Source of the DNA: Chenopodium formosanum
Taxonomy: Eukaryota; Streptophyta; Magnoliopsida; Caryophyllales; Amaranthaceae
Length of the DNA stretch: 64,000 nucleotides
NCBI GenBank assembly: GCA_024500155.1
Contig: CM044879.1
Location: 21,610,572 to 21,674,571, forward strand
Reading direction: 5' to 3'
Below the pieces are notes generated by a model. That model was not told the DNA's origin. It saw nothing but the letters and a program-made list of their open reading frames with translations, and made no database searches. The translations under genes and the position numbers were made by a program. This document shows, in pieces, positions 33,744 to 44,491 of the stretch. Each line of letters begins with the position of its first letter. Position 1 is the stretch's first letter.

Positions 33744-34313
33744 TATGGTTCTCCACCAAGAAACCTCATTGTACTCACTTTGGGCAAGGGAGATAAGGGG
33801 CTCGAAGATATCACCATTGGGGTTGAAACCGAGGGCTACATTAAACTCGGCTAGGTTCATTGTGTGTTTTACATTGAAGAGTTGGAAGGAAATGATGAAG
33901 TCGGTCTCCCCCACCCTATTGAATTCAAATTTGGAGAAAAACTCAATTGAAGGCTCCAAATAGGTTCGAGGGGTAGATTTCAAAAACTCACCCAAGCTTA
34001 GGTTTTCAAGAAGTATGTCAAGGTCGTTCTCAATGCCTAGCTTGGCCATGTCCTCACGAAAATAATGGCGGGTAGGTCTAAACCTTCGATCTTTCAATTT
34101 GTTATAGATGGGCATTTGTTTAGACCGGTTCCACAATTTGAGAGGTGGTAGAGGAGGAGGGGTGTCATCTTGGGTTGAGGAATGTGTTTGGGGTTGAGGG
34201 TTTGAGGATTGGCCTTGAGAAGATTGGCCGAGGGATTGGTTTGAGCAGTTCTTGCTACTCTTGACTTTCCTCAACAAATTCATTTTGACCACACAAAATT
34301 CACAAAAATTCAC
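33744..34313 (-). pseudogene. ATHILA ORF-1-like protein, N-terminal segment
   Basis: The minus frame starts at an ATG at 34313 (or 34283, MNLLRKVKSSKN, preferred because the longer start adds a Cys-rich stretch unlike the rest). A Ser/Gln/Pro linker follows, then RFRPTRHYFREDMAKLGIE and LGEFLKSTPRTYLEPSIEFF, then SFQLFNVKHTMNLAEFNVAL. These blocks are the recognisable ATHILA ORF-1 core (an R-Y-F-D/E entry, a TY-x-EF strand, a LF-N-x-x-Y-x-L-x-EF motif). The frame reaches SWWRTI at the Copia-1 target site and is in register with 25464-24203, for a total near 610 codons with one stop. Confidence 0.8.
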
Positions 34314-35498
34314 AAGAATTACTCAAACTCCCTTAAACAAACAACAAACACCTCAAATCACTCACAAATCTCCTTACAAATTCAACCGAACCCCCACAAA
34401 CTACAAGGTACCTGTTTCAATCAACACAACAACCAAAATTCCAACAACAAATACCAATATCAACAATCAACCATCAAATATATGCAAGATTCATCATGAA
34501 AAATTAGCCATCACTCAAAAAATACCAAATTTCACATAAATCAACCATGAAACACAAAAATCATGCTCAAATTCAAGGTAAACAAACCAATGTATAAAAA
34601 TCAAGTGAAATTGACAAAAATAATACAAAGGTTAGAAGTATACCAAGATTAGAGACCCAAATTAAGCTTAGAGCACCACACACTACCGAAATTTGCCGAA
34701 AAACCACGAGAAAATTGAGTAGAAGTGATGAAAATGGAGAAAAAAAGGTAGATTTTGTGAAAATTTGATGGAAAATTTGAAGAAAGGAGTGAGAAATTGA
34801 TGATTTGGGGTTAGGGTTTGAGAGTATGTAGAGAGAGAAAGGGGAAAAGTAGAGAGGAGATGAGAAAATAAGAGAGGAGAGAGAGGGAGAGAGGTGCGTC
34901 CGGGTTTAAGAAACCCAGGAACCCGCGCCCTCTCCCGATAATGTCGCGCCCTCGGGAACTCTCCCGCACCCGCGGAGAGAACGCGGGGCAACCGCGGGGA
35001 GTTCCTGCCAAAAATTGAGAAAATTTTACCTTCAGTAGGCCGCGCCCTCTCCAGCTATGCCGCGCCCTCTCCAAAACTTCCCGCGCCCGCGGAGAGACCG
35101 TGGAGCAGCCGCGGGAAGTTCCTGATCCAAAATTCATTTTGTGCTGAAATGAGGGCCACGCCCTCTCCAATCTCCCGAGACCTCTCCAATCTCCCCCGCG
35201 CCCGCGGAGAGACCGCGGGGCAACCGCGGGGAGTTCCTGATTGTAATTTCCTTTGAAAGGTGAGACCTCGGGGAGCCCTCTCCCCTGCACTCTAAACTCT
35301 TCATCAAACCCCTTTTTTTCCAATAAGTGATGACAATAGGCAACCTACAAAACAAACATAAAACCAACACAACACAAGATCAAAATTAATCAAGGAAAAT
35401 TAAAAGAAAAGAAAAGAAAAGAAAAATGAGATGAGAATCCAGGTTGCCTCCCGTAAGCGCTTTTGGTTAACGTCATTAGCTCGACGTGCACCACCCTA
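34314..35498 (-). other. Spacer between integrase and ORF-1-like gene
   Basis: Non-coding by Athila convention. A 170-codon minus frame (35323-34811) runs through it only because of a GC-rich tandem repeat, and gives repeated RGRG/SRGC-type peptides. After the repeat, toward the ORF-1-like start, there is a CT-rich stretch (34806-34890) resembling a plant 5' leader. Confidence 0.55.
34922..35270 (-). repeat. GC-rich tandem repeat, about 117 bp x 3
   Basis: Units begin at about 34924, 35041 and 35157. Each has cgcgccctctcc, then cccgcggagaga, then accgcgg and agttcctg. The module gcgcccgcgg ... agttcctg also occurs in the U3 of the same element's 5' LTR (40150-40180). Confidence 0.8.
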
Positions 35499-35996
35499 TC
35501 AAGGTGGCTTAAAGAGAATCATTTTGTGAACAAGACCAACAAACACTCCATCAAAGTACTTCTTGAGCCGATGACCATTAACCTTAAATGAAGATGAGGA
35601 GTCCAAAGGAGAAATCTCCACGGCACCATTACCAAAAACATCCTTCACCAAGAATGGACCACTCCATCTTGACATGAGCTTTCCGGGGAACAACTTCATT
35701 CTTGAATTGTAGAGGAGGACTTTGTCACCTACACAAAACTCCTTTTTCTCAATCAACTTGTCATGAACCTCTTTGGAGCGAGCTTTGTAGGTGCTAGCAC
35801 AATCGTAAGCATCAATTTGAAGTTCCTCTAACTCATGAAGATCCAACCACCTCTTCTCTCCCGCACTTGCTAAGTCAAAATTGATCTTCTTGATGGCCCA
35901 CAAGGCACGATGTTCAAGCTCAACCGGGAGATGGCATGATTTGCCATAGACAAGGCGATATGGAGTGGTACCAATGGGCGTCTTAAAAGCCGTCCT
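35499..35996 (-). pseudogene. Gypsy (Athila-type) integrase C-terminus
   Basis: The minus frame reads RTAFKTPIGTTPYRLVYGK, then CHLPVELEHRALWAIK, then LDLHELEELQIDAYDCA, then GDKVLLYNSRMKLFPGKL and SRWSGPFLVKDVFGNGAVEI, ending with a stop at 35499. This is the end of the Gypsy integrase catalytic core and the GPY/F module (the GPF sits in SRWSGPF). The N-terminal zinc finger and the D,D catalytic residues are missing, because the LTR fragment at 35997 replaces them. Confidence 0.85.
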
Positions 35997-38232
35997 TGAC
36001 GTGGGGAAAACTATGTTGTTGGGCTAATCTTCCCTAAGCCAAACAAAATTTATAAACACTCAACAAACCTAAATACAAGTATAGAGGTAAGTCAAGGGTC
36101 GAACCCAAAGAAACGGTAATGTCTAAATGCTTTCAATTATGTGCCTAAGCTAGGGCGAAGTCTAAAGAAAGAAGGTGTCACTAACAACTACTTAAATGAA
36201 GAAACCAAACAAATATAAAGAGCTAGGGATTAGGATCCGCAAATAATAGCAATGAACATAGCAAATTGGAATGGAAAGTTGACTAAGTCAAGCAATGTAA
36301 GGGAAGATCAAGCATGCAACCAAAAGAGCATATCAAGCTATCCTCCTAGAGGTCTAACTAGCGTCAACTACAATAAACTCTAGCTAGGAAACATCACAAG
36401 ACACCTCAATCGTGTAAATGCAAGCCACAAATCAATGGTCCGTATCAATGTGAACTTACAATGCAATCTAGTGCAATAATCAAAGTTAGCTACTCTCTAA
36501 TTAATCACACACATGCACATGATCAATCAACCAAGTTTAATCACATCATCAACTCCATCGATTATCCCCAATTTACATCAATCCATTACATCATAAGCTT
36601 CACTAAATCCCTAACCAAACAACTACTCTAACAACATCATCAAATCAACTAACAACTAGAGAAATCAACAATCAAAGAATCAACAATAAAAGAAGAACAA
36701 TTACTCTAATCAAACATCAATCATCAAATCATCAAAATCCAATCAAAATCAAACAATCCAAACATGAATACTAAACAAAACAATAAATGAGATAAAGTTT
36801 AGAAATGCTCTTTGATAATAGAGAAGATTTCCAATACAATTGTCACCATTGAATCTTCAATCTCTCAATCACCATTGAAATTCCTCACTTTCTCTCTCTA
36901 AGATCTACTCCTAAAATTAACCCTAAAAACTAGAGAAAGAAGCTCTCAACTAAGCTAAGAAAATGATCTAATTGTAATTCTAATCTAATTCTCTAATTGT
37001 CTAATTGTTTCTCTCTCTACCCAAAAATGGGTATTTATAAATACAAGGATTAAAAGAAAATAAAAGAGAAAAGAAAATAAAAGAAAAGGAAAAGAAAAGA
37101 AAATAAAATAAAATAAAATAATAAAAGAGATAGAAAGGAAAAAGAAAACTAAAATTAAAAAGATAATAAAATAAAAAGAATTCAAAAAGAAAACGGAGAG
37201 CACGAAGTTGCTGCTCCTCTAAATGGGAAGTGATCCCATGCTTCTCTTCTCACGCATCAGATCACAGCCGTTCATCAACATCAATCAACGGCCCAAGTTA
37301 TACCCAGCTGGGTGCGGCCGCATTCATGGAATGTGCGCCTGCACCTTCTGAGGTTCGAAGCTGCTCTGATGGAGGGGAGTTAAATGGGGCTGCTGCTGTC
37401 GTTGGTGCTTGATTTGGTGGCGCAAATGGAGGTAGCAGGTGACGGTTGTGTTGCTGCAATTAGTGGCGGAAATGGAGATTGTTGTTGGAGTTGTTGCTGG
37501 TTGGTTGCGTCGTGGAGTTGTTGGTGTTTGATTTGGGGAAATAAGGGAGGTTGCGTGAGTGGTGGCTGGTAGAGCAGGGCTGGGATTTGTGGTGCGAATT
37601 GGGGTGGATTGGTGTTAATTGCTGGCAAAAATGGTGGTGTAATTGGTGAGTGTTGCGGGAGCAGGGGAAGTGGCGAAGGTTGCTGCTGGTGGCTGTTGCG
37701 GTTGTAGGGGAGGCTGATTTGGTGGGAGGATTGGAGGTGTGCGTTGGGGTTGCGCTGGTGGAATTTGCGTGGCTGGGAAACAGGGGAAGGCAGGGGAGTT
37801 GCGGAGTTGTAACTGTTGTTGAAGCTAGCTGCTGCTGTTGTGAAGTTGGGGAAATAAGGGAGTAGCTTCTGGTTCTTATCATCACCATCACCATCATCAC
37901 CATGATGGTGATGAAGACTCAACTATGCAGTAGCACCTCTAGCGAGCGCAACAACTTGGACTTGGAACAAACACCTACAAAACACACATAAAACCGAGAA
38001 ATAAAATAAAGTAAAATAAAACTAAAACCAACAAATAAAAGTAAAAGAAATAAAATGAAAATGAAAATAATAAAGGAAGGAAAATATAATAAAATGAAAA
38101 TAAAATAAAGTAAAGAAAATGAAATGAAATGAAAATAAAATCAAATAAACTAAAATAAAATAAAACTAAATCTATAAAATCTAAAATAAAGAGAAAACAA
38201 CTAAAATAACGAAAATAAAAGAAATAAAAGAA
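35997..38232 (-). repeat. LTR fragment, family B, truncated at its U3 end
   Basis: Starts with the intact LTR 3' terminus (tgacgtggggaaaac) and carries every family B part in minus order: R/U5, TATA (about 37030), GC palindromes (37305-37345), C/A-rich open tract (37380-37870), cat/atg hairpin (37875-37910) and the A-rich tract. It stops about 150 bp short of the TGATGTGTG end, fused to RNase H. Because of this deletion no target duplication is visible. The 147- and 180-codon frames inside are low complexity. Confidence 0.85.
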
Positions 38233-38950
38233 ATCCGTGAAAACTATGGTCTTGGAACCCAACAAGTAACACCGGAATTTCTCAAAAGAGTGCACAATTA
38301 CCAAAAAATTCCTTTTCCGTTGTTGTGTAGTTCTTTTGAGCCCTATTGAGAGTCTTGGACATATAGTAAATCACATGAAGCTTCTTGTCTACCCGTTGTC
38401 CCAAAACACCTCCAATCGCCCAATCACTCGCATCACACATCAACTCAAAAGGAAGATCCCACCTTGGGCCTTGAATAATAGGAGTAGAGATTAGGGCCTT
38501 CTTCAATCTATCAAATGCCTTCAAGCATTTGTCATCAAAATTGAATTCAACATCCTTTTGAAGAAGGTCATTTAGGGGCTTAGCAATAAGTGAAAAATCC
38601 TTGATAAATCTTCTATAAAAACCCGCATGACCAAGGAACGATCTCACTCCTTTGACATTCACCGGAGGTGGAAGTTTCTCAATCACTTCTATTTTTGCCT
38701 TATCCACCTCAATGCCTCTATTTGAAATCTTTTTCCCAAGCACTATACCTTCCTCCTCCACAAAGTGGCATTTTTCCCAATTCAAAACAAGATTGACTTT
38801 CACACATCTTGCCAAACACTTCTCAAGATTCATAAGGCACTCCTCAAAAGAAACACCCCCCACCGAAAAGTCATCCATAAAGACCTCCATTTCCTCCTCC
38901 AACATATCCCCGAAAATACTCATCATGCACCTTTGGAACATTTCATCACT
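38233..38950 (-). pseudogene. Gypsy (Athila-type) reverse transcriptase-RNase H segment
   Basis: The minus frame begins at FQRCMMSIFGDM, carries the polymerase active-site box FMDDFS (38864-38881), then VNVKGVRSFLGHAGFYRRFI (thumb), then PFELMCDASDWAIGGVLGQ (RNase H start) and NYTTTEKEF. A frameshift near 38283 leads into EKFRCYLLGSKTIVFTD, where the LTR fragment cuts in. The fingers and most of the palm are absent, deleted up to the primer binding site. Key Asp residues in the remaining part are intact, so decay is mainly by deletion. Confidence 0.85.
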
Positions 38951-38962
38951 GCAACGGCGCCA
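38951..38962 (-). other. Primer binding site (tRNA-Asp type) of Athila-like element 2
   Basis: The minus strand reads tggcgccgttgc three bases inside the LTR end, the complement of the plant tRNA-Asp 3' end used by Athila elements. RT sequence begins immediately after it, marking an internal deletion. Confidence 0.8.
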
Positions 38963-38965
38963 TTT

Positions 38966-41900
38966 TGACAAGAGGAAAATGTATGTCGTTATCTACCCTT
39001 TTCCCAAGTCAAACTAAATTTGTAAACACCTAACCAACCTTATATGAATATAGGGCAAGTTAAGGGTCGATCCCAAGGGAATGCAATGATGAAAACTAAA
39101 GTCTAAATCAAGCTACCTCGAAGATGAAATTAAGATTATGGTTGGTACTAAAGTGAACTAAAACAAGTTTAACAAGTAATCAAAGGTCTAAACACTAGGG
39201 ATATAGGTTCCACATGCAAGATCAATGATAATGCTAGTTTAGAGCTCAATCAATTAATTCAAGTATTGCAATGGACAAACAATAGTAGCAATCGAGAGAG
39301 TTGAAAAGCTATCTCCTATAGGCCAATCTAGTGGTCACTATGAAAGGCAAACCAAGAAGAATCACAAACAAACTCAATCAATTAGAGCAACCTTCAAATC
39401 AATTGTTCATGACATTAAGAGTTGCAATGCAATCTAGATTAATCTTATAGGGTGATCAATCCTAGTCTAATCACTCTCATGCAAAAGTATGTCAACCAAT
39501 TTAATTGCAACAAATCAATTAATCAAAGAGCATCAACTAGCAATTTCATTAATCAAACATGCTTCCCCCTTTCCCTAGCAACTAATCTACTCACTAATCA
39601 TGGTGAAATTCAAGAACAAATAACTAGAAATTGCATTGATCATCATTCTATATCAAAATCTAGTAGAAATCAAAGTATTCAATAGTATCAAACTCAAATC
39701 CAAAGAAAAACAAGCATCAAGCATAAATCAAATAGCAAGTAAGTAAGAGATGAAAGAAGGAAGAGATTCTCACTAATATTGATGATTGAAAATGAAGAAA
39801 TCCAAACTTGATTGATTAAATGTTGAGTTACAAATCCAAAACCAAGAACTTCTCTCTAACTTCTCTCTAAATTCTCTCTCTAAATTCTAAGCTAATGAAA
39901 TATCATCAAAAAGTTGGTTTCAAAAAGGAAATACAGTTCTATTTATAAGCAAAGAAGAAATCGGCAGCTCCCGTGCCCTCTCCTGATAGACCCGCGCCCG
40001 CGCAGAAATGGGTACAGAACCCTCTGCGGGCTATCTGGGCAGAACCCGCGCCCGCGGCAGTGAAACCCGCGCCCGCGGCTAATCCCCTGCTCCCAAAGAC
40101 TGATCAGGGGGGCCGCGGTCTCTTTGAATGGAGTGGCCTCTCCATTTTACTCGCGCCCGCGGGGCAACCACGGCAAGTTCCTGCTAAGTTTTGGCAGTAT
40201 TGAGCAACATAGGCCCGCGCCCGCGGCCTACTGGAATTACCTTGGAGACCTCTCCGAGGCCTCTCCAAGGCCTCTCTAAGCCCTCTCTAGCCAAATGCTT
40301 CTTCCTTGCTTGATCATTAAGGTCCCGAATTGAATCCTTTGCCAAGGTGATTCTCACAATACCTACAGAAGTAAACAAAGAAAAGAAATTTGATGAGTGA
40401 CATTCATGGCACTCATTTGGTTCCTTTTTGGATGATTTTTATTTCATTTTATCTCTCTTTTCTTTAGTTTTCCTTAGTTTTATTCTTGTTTTCTTCATTT
40501 TATGCTTTTTGTAGTTAGTTTCTCTATTTCATGCTTTTTCTAGTTTACTTGTTATTTTTCTCTTTTACTTGCTTTTTATCATTTGTTTGTAGGTGGTAAT
40601 TGATTGTCCAAGAATTCCCGAGCTTCCTCTCTATGAGCTTTCATTGTTTTCATGCCTAAAGAAAGTGCAAGAAGCTTCAAGTCATGGGTGGATCCAAGAG
40701 GCAAGTTTCAAGGCTTTGTATATGCCTTCTTCATGGCTTATACTTTTCAAGAAATTCAAGAAAGTTTTTGCCTACTTTGTCCTCCATCATCATCATCTAG
40801 GACGTGTGCACCGCTTGAGCTAGGACGAAGAGAAGAAGGGGGAAAACCCAGGGTTGTGCGGGCGCACTAGAGAAGTGTGCGGCCGCACATCTGTCGTGTG
40901 CGGCCGCACGCCAGGTGCGTGCGGGCGCATCTGTCTGGGTGTGTTCCCGTGCGCACCATTCTCTCCCCTCCGAGCGCCCGCACTTACGAGGGTCTATTTT
41001 TGGGCGTCATTACCGACCTCCTCTTTGTATATATAGTTATTTCTACCTATTTTTAGGAGGAAGAAGTTTTTAGATTGAATTTGATAGTTAGTTTTGGGAG
41101 AATTTTAGAGAGAGAAACTCAAGAACTTTAGAGAGAGAAACTCATGATTTTTGGTGATTGCTCAAGAATTCCTCATTGTATTTGATCTTTAGATCAAAAG
41201 TTTTGTAAGGATTTTCTTCTTGATTTCAATACAAGTTTGATTTTAGTTGATTTCATTTGTTTTCCATGTTATTGATGATTGATTTGGTTATTGATTGAAT
41301 TTTGATTGATTTTGGTTGATTGTTGGTTTAATCTTTGATTTCAATTATGTTGATGATGAAATTTATGATTGTTGTAGTTTTGATCTTAATTCCTATGGCT
41401 AGTGAGTAGTTTCCTAGCTAGGGAAATGGTGAAGCATGTTTGAATAATGGATTAGTGTAATTTGGGGATAATTGATGGAGTTGATGATATGATTAAATTT
41501 GGTTGATAATTCATGTGCATGTGTGTGATTAATTGAGGTTTGGCCATCTTTGATTATTACACTAGATTGCATTGTGAGCTTGCTATTATACGGACCATTG
41601 ATTAGTAACTTGCAATTTCACGATTGAGGTGCTTTGTGACGTTCCCTAGGTAGTGTTTAGCGTAGTTGACGCTAGTTGGACCTCTAGGTGAACCATCTTA
41701 GTATGCTCTTTTGGATACATGATGATCTTCCTTCATATCACTTGACTTAGTCGGTTTGACCTCCCAAATTACCATTTTCCATTACAATTACATGTGGATC
41801 CATTGCCCTAGTGTCTTTAGATTGATTTCATATAAGTTCTTGTATCGTTTAGCTTTAGTTCTAATTTCCTTCATAAACCCCTTTTACTTGACTTCGAAAT

Positions 41901-42229
41901 AGCTTGACTTAGACATTGTGCATTCAACCTCCATTCCTTTGGGTTCGACCTTGACTTACCACTACGCTAAATAGGGGTTTGTTAAGTTACAAATTTTGTT
42001 TGATTGGGTGGGGTGGTAGCCCAACGACCTACCGTTCTCCTTCCCATCAAAATAAAAGGGAAAAAAAGCCAAATAAAGGAAAACACGATAAAAACACGAG
42101 AATCATAAAGAAAAGAGGAAAAAGAGAAACTAAAGGAAAAAGGACCAAAAATAAGAGAAGAAAGCATGAAAAAGGGAAAGAAATAACCCTAAAAGACTAC
42201 CCTATGAGTGCCATAAATGACACTCATCA
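38966..42229 (-). repeat. 5' LTR (family A) of Athila-like element 2, interrupted
   Basis: The two parts, 38966-40390 and 42050-42229, total about 1.6 kb, the same as the LTR at 3191-4818. It starts TGATGAGTG at 42229 and ends ...CTTGTCA at 38966, next to the primer binding site. U3 has the cccgcgcccgcgg palindromes (39962-40240), followed by a TATA box (minus strand gcttataaat, 39941-39950). Confidence 0.85.
40391..42049 (+). repeat. Solo LTR, family A, 1659 bp, inside another LTR
   Basis: Runs from TGATGAGTGACATTCATGG to ...CCTTCCCATCA. The host LTR is continuous across it (compare 21486-21679). The flanks aaatt and aaata match at 4 of 5 bases. It carries four GC palindromes (40856-40930, for example tgtgcggccgcaca) and a TATA box (41028-41036). 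Confidence 0.82.
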
Positions 42230-44491
42230 CGGGTCACCCTCTTTCGAGGGAAAACTGCCTCGTCAGGACCTCCTAGAATCTCCTCATCATCGACGAATGG
42301 AGGCAAGTCCATACTATTATGGATAAAGTTTCTTTATTAGTTTATTTTCCTTTCTAAACTAAGCTAATAAACGTGTTCTAGATCCATTTCGGCAGCATAA
42401 CGGCTGCCGGTAGGGCAAAACACAAAAATAAAATGCCACCCATACTTAGGGGCTACGATACCTACAGTCAAACTCAGTAAATGGGGGCTTGTAACACCTA
42501 CAAAAGCAATTCTATACCAGTTTTGACTAAGCATTCAAGGGATTGTATTTCAAAATCTCAAAGAATCAACTATTCCTAGATGAATACCAACAATACAAAT
42601 GTTATTATCGTCTACCAAACAATCTTAAACTTCGAATCTGGCAAAAATAGGCTAAGTATAAACTTCGCGCCAATTTTTTCGTATTCAAAATTTTCAAATT
42701 ATTAATTATGAAGGTAAAATTAGTTCTAATACTACAATAACTTCATCATTGACAAGTTTAACCAAAATGAGCAAACAAAATACTAGAAATCAAACCAAAT
42801 TCGAGTAGAATTTCAAAAAACACACTCAAACGAAAAAATGCTCATACAAGGTTCAATGCTTAACCATTTTTCTTGAAATTTGTTGCAAAACACCCCTAAA
42901 CATAGCATAACAACATGGGACAAACATTTTCAAGAATAATGGACCGAATCAAAAACCCCCAAATTCGAAATTTGGGGTTTAACGATTCGAAAAATCGTCC
43001 AAATTAAGCCAAAAAAGAACGAGTTTTACATTGGATTATGGAAAATGTGAATTAAGGACGAGATATGCTTCCTTTAGCTTTGATTAACAAGAAAATCCGA
43101 GCTCTTTAAAGAGAGAAAGGGGCGAAAATCGTGAAGGAAGGAGAGAGAGAGAGAGTGAAATGAAAAATTGCGCTTCGCGATATTCTTTTTGCTGAACTGA
43201 GTGTCGCGCACAACTAAATCAGTTGCGCGTGACAGACCAGCGCAACTCAGAAAGATGCGCGCGCCTGGCCAGCGCGACCAACTGAGTTGCGCGCGGATAC
43301 TGGTCACTGAAATGATCGGTATCCAGATTTTGATCGTTTGATCATTTTTCAACGGATTTTGCTCGTTATTAGATGTAATGGCGCACAAATTATCAAAATC
43401 TTTTAAATTGCTTTGGATTTTGTAGTTTGTTTTCTTCTTTGATAGTTTTTTTGCATCATATTGCATGCACACCGTGCTTTGTGCCTTCCTTAAGCATACG
43501 TTTTGAACATTTTTCGTAAGAGTGCCTTAAGACGTTCCGTGGTGGTGCTTTACGTAAAAGCACCCATAGACAGGTTTTTTTCACGTCCGAAGCAAAAAGG
43601 AAGGCGTTTTCATGTAGCGTAAAAATGCAAATGGCTTATCGTACGGCGCAAAATTGTACGGCGTAGGTGTTGCGTAAAATTTCACTTCAGCCCAAGCTTT
43701 GCGAGATCTACCTGTCGGAACTAAAAGGTAGAGAATTACCGTAGGCGTTACCTCACGAGTCAACAGGCACGCCGAACCATCAGAAACAGGCACTTCTTTA
43801 ATGGAAGAAAATACGGTAGTTAGTGAGCTTACTAACTTACCGGACAATTAGGGTGTCCGACCACCCCTGTATAAAAGAAGCAACGAGACGATGTCGCGCC
43901 TATGTAGTCACATGCCTCCATTCCTGAGACACGTGTGCTCGTCTTGTGGACAAAACTTCTGAGAGAGTTACTGACTTTCTTCCCTCTCACTAGATTTGGA
44001 TATATGCCTCTAAGACATGTATTCTATCTTATGGACATCCGGCTCGAATACCGGGCCATTTCGGCTCGAATACCGAAAACGCCTTTTCATCTTTTTTTAC
44101 TTTGTTAAATTCAGGCTAAAGTTTCAATGACATATCGAGGGACTTTAGACCAACGATGGCACGATTGAGAGGAAATCATCCCCTTTTATCCTTTTTTAAA
44201 ACTGTTCTCTTCTCATGACTTCACATCATCCAGAACACCTTTACTTGTAAAAGCATTTTACAATTGCAAAGGATCAATCTAGATTCTTTAGCACGTTAAG
44301 ACTAGGAAAAACTTTTCCTAGCTTTAATAGCTACTTGTTTCAAACACATAGCGAATCAATGATCATTTCGACATCCTTAAACATTACTGAAAGATTCTCT
44401 ATCCTTAGAGAACTTTGCAAAATGAGTCTCGGATTTATTTCCTTGACTACTTTGATCATCGTTTATTCTAGACTCGATCAAAGTGGGGGCT
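42230..44491 (+). other. Decayed 3' part of a Tat-like Gypsy element
   Basis: No supported gene. The end (tcaaagtgggggct, 44479-44491), continued at 46891 after the solo LTR, forms a polypurine tract before the LTR start TGTAGACACC. A second similar junction (atgggggct then TGTAACACCTAC) lies at 42483-42500. A GC-palindrome tract occupies 43190-43310. The 88-codon minus frame at 43581-43847 is not recognised. Confidence 0.45.

Larger units (their letters stand above)
21351..42229 (-). mobile_element. Athila-like element 2 (Gypsy), minus strand, with nested insertions
   Basis: From right to left: 5' LTR (38966-42229, holding solo LTR 40391-42049); PBS 38951-38962; RT-RNase H (38233-38950); an LTR-B fragment (35997-38232); integrase C-terminus (35499-35996); a GC-repeat spacer; the ATHILA ORF-1-like gene (34313-33744 and 25464-24203) split by Copia-1 (25465-33743); a non-coding region; PPT; and a truncated 3' LTR. 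Gag, protease and most of RT are deleted between the PBS and RT, and the RNase H-integrase segment is lost. The gene order (pol, then ORF-1-like at the env position) and the Asp-tRNA primer site are those of the Athila lineage. Confidence 0.8.

Noticed and set aside
34811..35323. 170-codon Arg/Gly-rich frame in the Athila spacer
   Set aside because: Produced by a three-unit tandem repeat whose unit is a multiple of three or nearly so; no similarity to a known protein and no good start context.
43581..43847. 88-codon minus frame as a gene
   Set aside because: No recognisable family, no partner exons, and it lies in decayed Tat-like sequence.
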